Source: Candidatus Omnitrophota bacterium (GTDB lineage Bacteria; Omnitrophota; Gorgyraeia; Gygaellales; Profunditerraquicolaceae). Taken from it: a stretch of 40,400 nucleotides of DNA. Location of the stretch: NCBI GenBank assembly GCA_028717885.1, contig JAQUMX010000012.1, forward strand, positions 1 to 40,400, read 5' to 3'. Below the pieces are notes generated by a model. That model did not search any database and was not told the DNA's origin. It saw nothing but the letters and a program-made list of their open reading frames with translations. This document shows, one piece after another, positions 8,990 to 18,409 of this stretch. Every line of letters starts with the position of its first letter. The first letter of the stretch is position 1. The translations under genes were made by a program, and so were the position numbers.

Positions 8990-10014
8990 GAGAAAAAAAA
9001 CCCGACCAGGATAAGAAGAGCAACTCCATCGAAGATGTCGCCCGCCTTGCCGGAGTTTCCATCGCCACAGTTTCCCGTGTATTAAATAAATTCGCCTCTG
9101 TAAAAGAAAGAAACCGCGTAAAAGTAGTGAATGCCATTAAGCAGCTGCGCTTTCAGCCTTCGGTATTTGCCCAGAGGCTGGCTAGCGGAAAAAGCAATGT
9201 TGTGGCATTGGTAATTCCCCGTTATGAGGGGATGTTTTATTCCTTCTATGTACTGGAACTTATCCGCGGAATCGGCACGCTCTGCGAAGCTTTAAAATTG
9301 GATTTGTTGCTGCAGTTAACCGACACTCGTACGCCGTTAAATTTAAAAGCCGCCGGCGGAATAATTTTTGCCGATATTATCGGCAACCGCCCGCAGTTGG
9401 AAGATGCGTTCAATGCCGGAATACCCTGTGTAGTAATCAATAATTACATCGAAGACTTAAAAGTCAATTGTATTGCCGTGGATAATATAGGAGGTGCTGA
9501 GGCGGCAGTAAATTATTTAATTAGCCTTGGCCACCGTAAGATCGCTCATATTAGCGGAGATTTAATCACCCAGCCGGCAGCCTTACGCCTGCAAGGGTAT
9601 ACGTTGGCTTTAAAAAGAAATGAAATTGCTTTGCGCCAGGACTATATTTTTAAAACCGATTACTCCCGCGGGCAGGCAAGGCAAGCAGCAGAAAAAATCA
9701 TTAAGATGGATGACCGCCCGACTGCGGTCTTTGTTTCCTCCGATTCTATGGCGCTTGAGGTAATGGCAGTAGCAAGGGAATTAGGCAAAGAAATCCCCAA
9801 GGACCTTTCGATTGTAGGCTTTGATGATAACCCTTCCGGGTTATATGGGCCGGTGGCATTGACTACCGTGCGGCAGCCTTTGGTAAAAATGGCCCAGGAG
9901 AGTGTCAAGCGGCTTTCATTTTTAATGACCGCGAAAAACGCTGCGAAAGTGGAAAAGACCATTCTTCCCACTGAACTGGTGATCAGGGAGTCAGCCAGCC
10001 CTATCGGTTCTTAA
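8986..10014 (+). CDS. LacI family transcriptional regulator
   Basis: SIEDVARLAGVSIATVSRVLNKFASVKERNRVKV HTH and periplasmic-binding-like effector domain (IVGFDDNPSGLYGPVALTTVRQP); ATGA overlap with the upstream gene. Confidence 0.9.
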   Translation: MREKKPDQDKKSNSIEDVARLAGVSIATVSRVLNKFASVKERNRVKVVNAIKQLRFQPSVFAQRLASGKSNVVALVIPRYEGMFYSFYVLELIRGIGTLCEALKLDLLLQLTDTRTPLNLKAAGGIIFADIIGNRPQLEDAFNAGIPCVVINNYIEDLKVNCIAVDNIGGAEAAVNYLISLGHRKIAHISGDLITQPAALRLQGYTLALKRNEIALRQDYIFKTDYSRGQARQAAEKIIKMDDRPTAVFVSSDSMALEVMAVARELGKEIPKDLSIVGFDDNPSGLYGPVALTTVRQPLVKMAQESVKRLSFLMTAKNAAKVEKTILPTELVIRESASPIGS

Positions 10015-10060
10015 TACAATTTATAGTATAATTTCCAAAAAAACATACCATATATAGTAT
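10014..10060 (+). promoter_or_regulatory. Pair of NrdR-box-like sequences
   Basis: ATACAATTTATAGTAT (10014-10029) and ATACCATATATAGTAT (10045-10060), each close to the NrdR consensus ACACWATATATWGTGT; start-to-start spacing 31 bp. Confidence 0.7.
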
Positions 10061-10066
10061 TTTTTA

Positions 10067-10094
10067 TTGACAAAATTTTTTCGCGTGATATATT
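10067..10094 (+). promoter_or_regulatory. Promoter TTGACA-N16-TATATT for nrdJ
   Basis: -35 10067-10072, -10 10089-10094, with a TG upstream of the -10; just downstream of the NrdR-like boxes. Confidence 0.65.
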
Positions 10095-10133
10095 GAATTC
10101 GGGTTGAATTTAAATATTAATGGGAGGTGGAGG

Positions 10134-12425
10134 ATGTCGTTACAGTTATCAGAAAACGCCTTGAAGGTATTGGAGAAAAGATACCTCAAGAAGGATGAAA
10201 GCGGCAAAGTGATCGAAACCCCGGAGGAATTATTCTTAAGGGTTTCCAAGGCAATTGCCGCGGCGGATAAGCTTTATAAAAAGACGGATAGCGAGGTGAA
10301 TGCCTTGGCGGAGGCTTTTTATAATGCTATGACGCAGTTGGAATTTGTGCCGAACTCGCCGTGCCTGATGAATGCCGGCAGGGAGCTCGGGCAGCTAAGT
10401 GCCTGTTTTACTTTGCCTGTGGAAGATTCCATGGAATCGATTTTCGAGACCCTGAAGGCTACAGCGATGATCCATAAATCCGGCGGAGGTACCGGATTTT
10501 CATTTTCGCGGCTGCGCCCGAAATGTTCGGTAGTAAGGACTACCGGAGGTGTGGCATCGGGCCCGGTTTCTTTTATGCGCGTATATGATGCGGCTACCGA
10601 AGCGGTAAAACAGGGTGGCACGCGGCGCGGTGCGAACATGGGGATCTTACGCGTGGATCATCCGGACATCCTGCAATTTATTACCTGCAAAGAAAATAAT
10701 AAAGAGATCACTAATTTCAATATTTCCGTGGCAATTACCGAGGAGTTTATGCGAAGGTTAGCCGAAGGAAAAGATTACGAGGTAATCGATCCGCATACCA
10801 AAAAGGCAGTAAAACGTCTTAATAGTAAAGAAGTTTTCGATTTGATTGTTAAGCAGGCGCATAAGAACGGCGAACCGGGGATCATCTTTATCGACCGGGT
10901 AAATCAATACAATCCTACTCCTAAGCTGGGGAACATGGAAAGTACGAACCCCTGCGGAGAGCAGCCGCTTTTGCCTTATGAATCCTGCGACTTAGGCTCG
11001 ATTAATTTAGCAAGGGGCTATAAAAAAACAACCAGCGGTAATTTTGAAATTGACTGGGATAAATTAAAACAGACTACCCGGCTGGCAGTGCATTTTCTCG
11101 ATAACCTGATCGACGTAAATAAATTCCCGCTTCCGGAAATCGAGAAGGCAACGAAGCTCACCCGTAAAATCGGCTTAGGTGTAATGGGCTGGGCAAGCCT
11201 TTTAATCCGTTTAGGTATTCCTTATGATTCCGAAGAAGCAGTGGCCTTAGCGGAAAAAGTAATGGGTTTTATTTTGAACGAGGCTACGAAAAAATCCCAG
11301 GAATTGGGCAAAGAAAAAGGCACATTCCCGGCATTCCGCGGCAGTATTTACGATAAAAAAGAAGGCGGAATGAAAATGCGTAATGCTACCCTTACTACGA
11401 TTGCCCCTACCGGCACAATCAGTATTATTGCCGGCCCGTGCTCCTCGGGGATCGAGCCGTTGTTCGCGATATCTTATTACCGCAATGTTATGGATAATGA
11501 CAAATTAGTGGAAGTGGATCCCTTGTTTGAAGAGATTGCCAAGGAACGCAGGTTCTATTCCCGGGAACTGATGGAAAAAATCGCCGAGAAATCTTCTTTA
11601 AAAGAAATCGACGGCATTCCGGAAGACGTAAAAAGGATTTTTGTTACCGCCCATGATATCTCTCCGGAATGGCACGTGCGCATGCAGGCAGCATTCCAGA
11701 AATATGTGCATAATGCCACTTCCAAAACCATTAATTTTCCGCATGAAGCTACTATCGAGGATGTGCGTAAGAGTTATTCTTTGGCCTATGAATTATGCTG
11801 CAAAGGCATTACGATTTACCGCGATAGAAGCCGCGAAGAGCAGGTATTAAATGTCGGCACCACCGCCCCTAAAGCGCAGGAGATCTCTGTAACTGCGCCA
11901 AAAGAAATCGCTCCACGCCCGCGCCCGGAAGTAATTATCGGCACCACCACTAAAGTCGCTACCGGCTGCGGCAATCTTTATGTCACGATCAATGTTGATG
12001 AAGAAGGCAGGCCATTCGAGCTCTTTACGCAGATGGGTAAGGCCGGCGGCTGCGCCGCTTCGCAGTTGGAGGCAATCGGCAGATTAGTATCTTTAGGCTT
12101 TCGTTCCGGTATCGAAGTAAAATCAATGATTGACCAATTGCGCAATATCCGTTGCCCCAGCCCCTCATGGGAAAAGGGCCAGAGAATATTCTCCTGCGCC
12201 GATGCCATTGCCCGCGTGATCGAAAAAAGGCTGGTAAATGCCCAGGAAAAAAGCGAAGCCCTGGAAACTTCAATGGTAGCAATGAAGCATTCGTATCAGG
12301 ATGAGCATTTGCTTGCGGATTTAAAGCATGCGGATATTGTCGGCGTCTGCCCCGATTGCGGAGGAGCGCTGCGCCACGAAGAGGGTTGTGTTAAGTGCCA
12401 TGCCTGCGGTTTTTCGAAATGCTAA
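10134..12425 (+). CDS. nrdJ: Adenosylcobalamin-dependent (class II) ribonucleoside-diphosphate reductase
   Basis: NrdJ-like motifs: SACFTLPVEDSMESIFETLKATAMIHKSGGGTGFSFSRLRP, NPCGEQPLLPYESCDLGSINLARG, APTGTISIIAGPCSSGIEPLFA; C-terminal TSCPD domain and Cys-rich tail. ATG at 10134 has a GGAGGTGGAGG SD; the track start at 10104 is upstream. Confidence 0.93.
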   Translation: MSLQLSENALKVLEKRYLKKDESGKVIETPEELFLRVSKAIAAADKLYKKTDSEVNALAEAFYNAMTQLEFVPNSPCLMNAGRELGQLSACFTLPVEDSMESIFETLKATAMIHKSGGGTGFSFSRLRPKCSVVRTTGGVASGPVSFMRVYDAATEAVKQGGTRRGANMGILRVDHPDILQFITCKENNKEITNFNISVAITEEFMRRLAEGKDYEVIDPHTKKAVKRLNSKEVFDLIVKQAHKNGEPGIIFIDRVNQYNPTPKLGNMESTNPCGEQPLLPYESCDLGSINLARGYKKTTSGNFEIDWDKLKQTTRLAVHFLDNLIDVNKFPLPEIEKATKLTRKIGLGVMGWASLLIRLGIPYDSEEAVALAEKVMGFILNEATKKSQELGKEKGTFPAFRGSIYDKKEGGMKMRNATLTTIAPTGTISIIAGPCSSGIEPLFAISYYRNVMDNDKLVEVDPLFEEIAKERRFYSRELMEKIAEKSSLKEIDGIPEDVKRIFVTAHDISPEWHVRMQAAFQKYVHNATSKTINFPHEATIEDVRKSYSLAYELCCKGITIYRDRSREEQVLNVGTTAPKAQEISVTAPKEIAPRPRPEVIIGTTTKVATGCGNLYVTINVDEEGRPFELFTQMGKAGGCAASQLEAIGRLVSLGFRSGIEVKSMIDQLRNIRCPSPSWEKGQRIFSCADAIARVIEKRLVNAQEKSEALETSMVAMKHSYQDEHLLADLKHADIVGVCPDCGGALRHEEGCVKCHACGFSKC

Positions 12426-13712
12426 ATGGCCAAGAAAATCCTCTACATAGTTCTCGACGGTTTAAGTGATGAACCTGTTGAAGAATTAAATAATAAGACC
12501 CCCCTGGAAGCTGCAGTTACAACTTGCCTTGGCCGCTTGGCACAAACCGGAAAGACCGGGTTAGTTTACCCTCTAAAAAAAGGGGTGGTCCCGGATTCTG
12601 ATACTGCGGTTATCGGCCTTTTGGGCTATGATCCTTATAAATACTATACCGGCAGAGGCCCGTTGGAATCTTTTGCTGCCGGCTTAAAAGTAAATGACGG
12701 CGATGTAGCGTTAAGGATAAATTTCGCAACTTGCGCTGCAGATGGCGTAACAATCGAAGACCGCCGGGTAGCCAGGTCTCTGGAAGCCGAAGAAGCAGAA
12801 GCCCTTGCCAAAGAAATCAACTCAAAAGTTACTCTTTCCCAGGCAACATTCGAATTTAAGAATACAGTCGGCCATCGGGGAGTTCTAGTAATCCGCGGGA
12901 TGCGCTCGAAATTATCCGGCGCTATCAGCAATACCGACCCTGCGCACGTAAGAGAAGGGGTATTTAGTAACCCAAAGGAAAATTTCGAAAACGTAATCGT
13001 AAAGTCAGTGCCGTTACCGGGCTTTGAGGATTCGGTGGAAGCCAAAATCACCGCGGAACTGGTCAATGAATTTACCGAGGCAAGCAAAAGAGTACTGGAA
13101 AATTCTGCTCTGAACAAAAAGAGGGTTGCCGAAAAAAAACTTCCGGCAAACCTCATCCTTTGCCGCGATGCCGGCGACCGCCTGCCGAAATTTCCCGATA
13201 TTAACGCGCTTTACGATTTAAAGTTCGGCTGTTTTGTAGAGATGCCGGTTGAGCGCGCGATTGCCTTATTAACCGGCATGGAAATTATCGAAGTGCCTTC
13301 CTCAAGCGGGCATTTGGATGTGGATTATCCGGTTTGGGCAAAAATAGCGCTGGATGCCTTGACAGAATACGACGGCATTTACGTGCATTTAAAAGGCCCG
13401 GATGAATCCGCGCATGACGGAAATTACTTAAAGAAAAAAGAGATTATCGAAGCAATCGATAAATTTTTCTTTGCCAGTTTGCTGCCGAAATTAGACGTGG
13501 CTAACACGATAATTGCGGTAACCACGGATCATTGCACGAGCAGTATTTCGAAAACACATTGCGCCGGGCCCGTGCCGCTGGTTATTTCCGGAGCTAACAC
13601 CTTGCCTGACGGCTCCTTAGAGTTCTCTGAAAAGGCAGCTAAATTGGGCGCTCTCGGCGAAATTAACGGCCAAGAAATCCTGCCACTTCTGGTAAAGTCT
13701 GTAAAAACCTAA
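12426..13712 (+). CDS. apgM: Cofactor-independent phosphoglycerate mutase, archaeal type (ApgM family)
   Basis: MAKKILYIVLDGLSDEP, DSDTAVIGLLGYDPYKYYTGRGPLE, VHLKGPDESAHDGN, TTDHCTSSISKTHCAGPVPLVI. Confidence 0.88.
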   Translation: MAKKILYIVLDGLSDEPVEELNNKTPLEAAVTTCLGRLAQTGKTGLVYPLKKGVVPDSDTAVIGLLGYDPYKYYTGRGPLESFAAGLKVNDGDVALRINFATCAADGVTIEDRRVARSLEAEEAEALAKEINSKVTLSQATFEFKNTVGHRGVLVIRGMRSKLSGAISNTDPAHVREGVFSNPKENFENVIVKSVPLPGFEDSVEAKITAELVNEFTEASKRVLENSALNKKRVAEKKLPANLILCRDAGDRLPKFPDINALYDLKFGCFVEMPVERAIALLTGMEIIEVPSSSGHLDVDYPVWAKIALDALTEYDGIYVHLKGPDESAHDGNYLKKKEIIEAIDKFFFASLLPKLDVANTIIAVTTDHCTSSISKTHCAGPVPLVISGANTLPDGSLEFSEKAAKLGALGEINGQEILPLLVKSVKT

Positions 13713-13720
13713 AAATTAAA

Positions 13721-15580
13721 ATGAATAATTATGAAACAATCGTTATCGGCGCAGGGCATGCCGGGATCGAAGCGGCATTAGCTTGTGCCCGTATGGGAAT
13801 AAAAACTTTGCTCCTTACTTTACGGCGCAATTCTATCGGACTAATGAGCTGCAATCCGGCGATTGGCGGCGTGGGCAAGGGGCAATTAGTCAAAGAGATC
13901 GACGCTTTAGGCGGTGAAATGGCTAAGGCCGCGGATAAGTGCGGCATACAGTTTCGCATCTTGAATGCTTCGAAGGGCGCAGCAGTGCAGTCTTCGCGTG
14001 CGCAAATCGATATGCAGGCTTATCAGGATTATATGTTTAAAATCCTGGAGAATCAGCCGTGCCTGGAAATTAAAGAAGCAGAAATTAAGCAAATTTTAGC
14101 CGAAGATAATATTGCTAAGGGGGTATTGACCGCGCAAAACGAAGAACTCCTTGGGCAAACTGTAATCATTTGCACCGGTACATTCCTGGACGGCGTGATT
14201 CATGTAGGTTTAAATAACCATGAGGGCGGCAGGATCAATGAGCCGGCAGCAATTGGCTTAGGGGCAAACTTAAGCGTTTTGGGTTTTAAGCTTTTACGTT
14301 TTAAAACCGGCACTTGCCCGCGCTTGGATAAAGGGACAATAGATTTTTCCCAATTGACCGTACAAAATGGGGATAATCCGCCTAAACCGTTCTCATTCTC
14401 GACAAAAATAATTACTCAGCCCCAGGTCCCCTGTTACATTACCTATACGAATAAAAAGACCCATGAGGTAATTTTAAATAATTTAGGCCGGTCTCCGTTA
14501 TATTCCGGTAAAATTAAGGCCACCGGCGTACGTTATTGCCCTTCGATAGAAGATAAAATCGTCAAATTCCGCGAAAAAGAAAGGCACCAGATTTTCTTAG
14601 AGCCTCAAGGCTATGAAACCAGCGGGATTTATCCTAATGGGGTTTCTACCAGCCTGCCGGAAGAGGTGCAATTGGAAATTTTACACTCGATTAAAGGCTT
14701 AGAAGAGGTGAAGGTAATACGTTTTGGTTATGGCATTGAATATACCATGTCAGAGCCTACTCAACTTTATCCAACCTTGGAAACAAAATTAATCAAAAAT
14801 CTGTATTTCGCAGGCCAGATCAATGGTACAACCGGTTATGAAGAGGCTGCGGCGCAAGGGCTGATTGCCGGGATTAATGCCGGGTTAAAAGTAAAGAAAG
14901 AAGAGCCTTTAATTTTAGACCGCGCTAGCGGTTATATCGGGGTTCTAATCGATGACCTGGCTACTAAAGGCACACAAGAACCATACCGGATGTTTACTTC
15001 CCGGGTCGAATACCGCTTGATCCTTAGGGAAGATAATGCGGACCTGCGTTTACGTAAAATCGGATATGGTTTAGGGTTGGTTACAAAACAAGATTATGCC
15101 TTTACCGAGAAAAAAATCCAGGCAATTAAAGAGGGGGAACATCTATTACAAGCTACCCGGATTAAGCCGACAGAAGATATCAACCGGCAATTAGCTCAAA
15201 TTGGCACTTCTGAATTAAAGAAGGTAGCTACCCTGGAAGAGATTTTAAAGCGGCCGCAAGTTAAGTTAACGGATCTCAAGGCGCTTAAAGGGGTAAACCT
15301 GGATATTCCAGAATTTGCTTTGCAGGCAATTGAAATCGAGGTAAAATATGCTGGGTTTATCGCAAGGCAGCTTAAGGAAGTCGAGCGTTTTAAAAACCTG
15401 GAAAAAATAAAATTGCCCGGAAAAATAGATTACGCGCAAATCTCCGGGCTTTCGAGGGAAATCAGGGAAAAACTGGCTAAATTTAAGCCGCTTAATTTAG
15501 GGCAGGCTTCGCGGATTTCCGGAGTGACTCCCGCGGCAATTTCCATCCTCATGGTTTATTTAAGGAAGATTAATGGCTAA
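13721..15580 (+). CDS. mnmG: tRNA uridine-5-carboxymethylaminomethyl(34) synthesis enzyme MnmG (GidA)
   Basis: IVIGAGHAGIEAALACARMG, SCNPAIGGVGKGQLVKEIDALGGEM, FAGQINGTTGYEEAAAQGLIAGINAG, PYRMFTSRVEYRLILREDNAD. Confidence 0.95.
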   Translation: MNNYETIVIGAGHAGIEAALACARMGIKTLLLTLRRNSIGLMSCNPAIGGVGKGQLVKEIDALGGEMAKAADKCGIQFRILNASKGAAVQSSRAQIDMQAYQDYMFKILENQPCLEIKEAEIKQILAEDNIAKGVLTAQNEELLGQTVIICTGTFLDGVIHVGLNNHEGGRINEPAAIGLGANLSVLGFKLLRFKTGTCPRLDKGTIDFSQLTVQNGDNPPKPFSFSTKIITQPQVPCYITYTNKKTHEVILNNLGRSPLYSGKIKATGVRYCPSIEDKIVKFREKERHQIFLEPQGYETSGIYPNGVSTSLPEEVQLEILHSIKGLEEVKVIRFGYGIEYTMSEPTQLYPTLETKLIKNLYFAGQINGTTGYEEAAAQGLIAGINAGLKVKKEEPLILDRASGYIGVLIDDLATKGTQEPYRMFTSRVEYRLILREDNADLRLRKIGYGLGLVTKQDYAFTEKKIQAIKEGEHLLQATRIKPTEDINRQLAQIGTSELKKVATLEEILKRPQVKLTDLKALKGVNLDIPEFALQAIEIEVKYAGFIARQLKEVERFKNLEKIKLPGKIDYAQISGLSREIREKLAKFKPLNLGQASRISGVTPAAISILMVYLRKING

Positions 15581-16244
15581 AAAAAGTTATAATGCGCAGT
15601 TAAAAAAATATTGCCTGGCCCAGGGCATCGATTTATTTGGGGTTGCCGATATCGAAAAAATCAAAAAAGATTTTTTGATTAGCCCCAATCTTCAGGAAAA
15701 ACTTAATTGCGCAGTTTCTTTAGGGGTGCGGCTATCCGGCGGGGTTTTGGAGGAAATCAAGAATGCCCCTACCAGGCTTTATTTTCACCACTACCGTACC
15801 GCCAATGTTTATCTGGACCAGGCCGCATTAAAGATAGCTCATTTTATCGAGAGAAAAAATTATCTCGCTGTGCCTATCCCAGCTTCGCAAATAGTGGATT
15901 GGGAGAAACAAACCGGGCATCTATCGCATAAGCATATCGGGGTATTGGCGGGTTTAGGATGGATCGGCAGGAATAATTTGCTGGTGAATAAAAACTTAGG
16001 CTGCCATTTTCGTTTAGCGACGATCCTGACCGATATGCCTTTAAAGGCGGATCAAGCGAGTAAGGATTCCTGCGCCGGATGCAGATTATGCGTCGAGGTT
16101 TGTCCAGCCGGAGCAATTAAGGAAAAGCCGGAAGATTTCAGCCACCTGGTTTGTTTCGAAAAATTAAAAGAATTCCAAAAAAAGCGCCTGACCGATCAGT
16201 ATATCTGCGGGGTTTGCGTCAATGCGTGTAGGGGAGGAAAATAA
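15573..16244 (+). CDS. Short epoxyqueuosine reductase (QueG)-like 4Fe-4S protein
   Basis: HKHIGVLAGLGWIGRNNLLV and CAGCRLCVEVCPAGAI motifs; 223 aa, shorter than canonical QueG. Confidence 0.65.
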   Translation: MAKKSYNAQLKKYCLAQGIDLFGVADIEKIKKDFLISPNLQEKLNCAVSLGVRLSGGVLEEIKNAPTRLYFHHYRTANVYLDQAALKIAHFIERKNYLAVPIPASQIVDWEKQTGHLSHKHIGVLAGLGWIGRNNLLVNKNLGCHFRLATILTDMPLKADQASKDSCAGCRLCVEVCPAGAIKEKPEDFSHLVCFEKLKEFQKKRLTDQYICGVCVNACRGGK

Positions 16245-16936
16245 TGCAGGAAAAGATCCTGATCGTGGACGATGAGAAAGATATCGTAAAGATGCTCGAC
16301 TATAATTTGAAAAAAGAAGGATACAGGACGATCAGCGCCTATGACGGAGAATACGCTTTGGACCTGGCGGGCAGGGAGCATCCGGACCTGATCATCCTGG
16401 ATTTAATGCTTCCGGGCTTAAGCGGGCTGGAGGTTTGCAAGGCTTTGAAAAAGGATAGTAAAACCGCGGTAGTCCCGATTATTATGCTCACTGCGAAAAC
16501 CCAGGAAGCGGATAAGATCGTAGGGCTGGAACTTGGCGCGGACGACTATATGACCAAGCCTTTTAGCCCAAGAGAATTAATCGCCCGGATTAAGGCGGTA
16601 TTGCGCAGGGTAAAAGAAAAGGAAAAATTACCGGAGATTTTCCTAAGCGGAGATTTAAAAATCGATTTTGGAAAGATTGCCGTTTTAGTCAAGGAAAGGC
16701 CGGTTGAACTTACCGCAAAGGAATTTGAACTTTTAAAAACTTTGCTTAAGGCAAAAGGAAGAGTCTTATCCCGTGATTATCTGTTGGATACGATCTGGGG
16801 CTTCGATAATGCTCTGGAAATTCAAACCCGCACCGTGGATGTGCATATCCGTTCTTTAAGAAAAAAACTAAAAACCGAAGCAAAGCGGATCATCACGGTA
16901 AAGAATTACGGATACAGGTTCGAGGGCGAAAGCTAA
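16244..16936 (+). CDS. phoB: Response regulator, OmpR/PhoB family
   Basis: Receiver domain (ILIVDDEKDIVKMLDYNL, DLIILDLMLPGLSGLEVCK) plus winged-helix domain; upstream of a PhoR-like kinase and pst genes. Confidence 0.85.
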   Translation: MQEKILIVDDEKDIVKMLDYNLKKEGYRTISAYDGEYALDLAGREHPDLIILDLMLPGLSGLEVCKALKKDSKTAVVPIIMLTAKTQEADKIVGLELGADDYMTKPFSPRELIARIKAVLRRVKEKEKLPEIFLSGDLKIDFGKIAVLVKERPVELTAKEFELLKTLLKAKGRVLSRDYLLDTIWGFDNALEIQTRTVDVHIRSLRKKLKTEAKRIITVKNYGYRFEGES

Positions 16937-16939
16937 GCG

Positions 16940-18046
16940 ATGATTTTCTTTAAGAAAAAGCTTAAAGAATTGAATACGGTAATCGCAGGGCTGCAGGAAA
17001 AAATCTTTTTTCTAGAGCGAGAAAGCCGCAAAGACCAGGCAATCTTAAATAGCATGATTGAAGGAGTGGTTGTCCTTGCCGCCGATACCAGGATCACTTC
17101 TCTTAACCCCACCGTCGAAAAAATTTTCGGTATCGATGCCCAAGAAGCTACCGGCAAACTTTTTTTAGAGGCAATCCGCAATAATGAATTAAACGAATTG
17201 GTAAGCGACGTGCTGGAAAAAAAAGAATTTATCTCTAAGGAGATCTCCACGGTCTGGCCGTTAAAAAAGCATTTTGAAATTAATGCTTCGCCGATCCTGG
17301 AAGATAAAGAAATCCGGGGCTGCTTACTGGTCATACACGATATTACCGAAATCCGGAAATTAGAGACCATGCGCAGGGATTTTGTGGCGAATGTTTCGCA
17401 TGAGTTAAAAACCCCGCTTACTTCGATCAAAGGATTTATCGAAACTTTGCTGGAAGGCGCTTTAGATGATAAGGAAAATAGCCGGCATTTCTTAGAGATC
17501 ATCCGGGACCATGCGAACCGGCTGGATAGCCTTACCCAGGATCTGCTGATTTTGTCATCTGCCGAGTCGAAAGAGGCCCAGCTCGATCTATCTTCTATCG
17601 ATTTAAAAGAATTGGCCGACAAAGTGCTTTTGGGGTTTAAGGCGCAGCTTAAGAAAAAAGATATCAGTATCCGCAATGAAATCCCCGCAGGGCTAACCGT
17701 GCAAGCTGATAGCGATAAAATCGAGCAGGTCTTGACAAATTTAATCGATAATGCGATCAAATTTAACCGCGAAAAAGGCTGGGTGAGGATCTACAGCGAA
17801 GAAACGCACAGCAAAATCAAGGTTGGCGTAGAGGATTCCGGTTTTGGAATTCCGGAAAAAGATTTGCCGCGCATCTTCGAGCGTTTTTACCGGGTGGATA
17901 AAGCGCGTTCGCGGGAGCTGGGAGGGACCGGCTTAGGGCTTTCAATCGTAAAACACATTGTTGAGCTGCACGGCGGCAGTGTTGGTCTTGAAAGTACCGA
18001 AGGCCTGGGCTCGAATTTTTTCTTTTCTTTGCAAAAACATGATTAA
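16940..18046 (+). CDS. phoR: PAS domain sensor histidine kinase, PhoR-like, without an obvious transmembrane segment
   Basis: PAS (AILNSMIEGVVVLAADTRITSLNPTVEKIFG), HisKA (FVANVSHELKTPLTSIKGFIETL), HATPase (NLIDNAIKFN, GTGLGLSIVKHIVELHGG). Confidence 0.82.
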   Translation: MIFFKKKLKELNTVIAGLQEKIFFLERESRKDQAILNSMIEGVVVLAADTRITSLNPTVEKIFGIDAQEATGKLFLEAIRNNELNELVSDVLEKKEFISKEISTVWPLKKHFEINASPILEDKEIRGCLLVIHDITEIRKLETMRRDFVANVSHELKTPLTSIKGFIETLLEGALDDKENSRHFLEIIRDHANRLDSLTQDLLILSSAESKEAQLDLSSIDLKELADKVLLGFKAQLKKKDISIRNEIPAGLTVQADSDKIEQVLTNLIDNAIKFNREKGWVRIYSEETHSKIKVGVEDSGFGIPEKDLPRIFERFYRVDKARSRELGGTGLGLSIVKHIVELHGGSVGLESTEGLGSNFFFSLQKHD

Positions 18047-18269
18047 TCCGGATAAATGGTATTTTAGGACTTCCGTGCTGGTAATCGCCATTCTCTCTCT
18101 CGGGCCCCTGGCATTGCCGTTACTCTGGTTGAATCAACGTTTTCGCCTGCGTTCAAAAATCCTCATTACCGCCGCTACCGTCATTATTACCTACTATTCA
18201 ATCATCCTCACGCAATATTCTCTGAAGGAACTTAAAAACTCTTACCAGGAAATCTTCAAACAGCTCTAA
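18039..18269 (+). CDS. Small two-TM membrane protein (76 aa)
   Basis: ATG at 18039 overlaps the phoR stop; two hydrophobic stretches (TSVLVIAILSLGPLALPLLWL; KILITAATVIITYYSIILTQ). The longer track ORF from 17958 lies inside phoR. Confidence 0.55.
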   Translation: MINPDKWYFRTSVLVIAILSLGPLALPLLWLNQRFRLRSKILITAATVIITYYSIILTQYSLKELKNSYQEIFKQL

Positions 18270-18283
18270 GCGAACTTCTCCTG

Positions 18284-18320
18284 CTTTAACAATCTTTTAC
18301 CTACATTTTACCTTACCTTC
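18284..18320 (+). promoter_or_regulatory. Candidate PHO box array A (11-bp period)
   Basis: 7-mers CTTTAAC-N4-TTTTACC-N4-TTTTACC starting at 18284, 18295 and 18306. Confidence 0.55.
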
Positions 18321-18376
18321 AAATAAAATTAATGGCCTTGGTTTATACTTTTGTTGAAAATAGCGGCCGCTCAATA

Positions 18377-18409
18377 TTTTACATAGATTTTACATAGATT
18401 TAGCATGGA
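18377..18409 (+). promoter_or_regulatory. Candidate PHO box array B (11-bp period)
   Basis: TTTTACATAGA TTTTACATAGA TTTAGCATGGA: two exact 11-mers and one degenerate copy upstream of the DUF2490-like/pst operon. Confidence 0.65.

Noticed and set aside
10104-10133. Upstream TTG start of nrdJ in the ORF track
   Set aside because: Lies at the predicted transcript start and spans the SD GGAGGTGGAGG; ATG at 10134 fits better.
12644-13156. 170-aa minus-strand ORF
   Set aside because: Lies fully antisense to apgM, which has clear family motifs; shadow ORF.
17958-18038. N-terminal part of the 103-aa ORF track entry
   Set aside because: Overlaps the kinase ATPase-domain coding sequence; the ATG at 18039 is the likely start of the small membrane protein.
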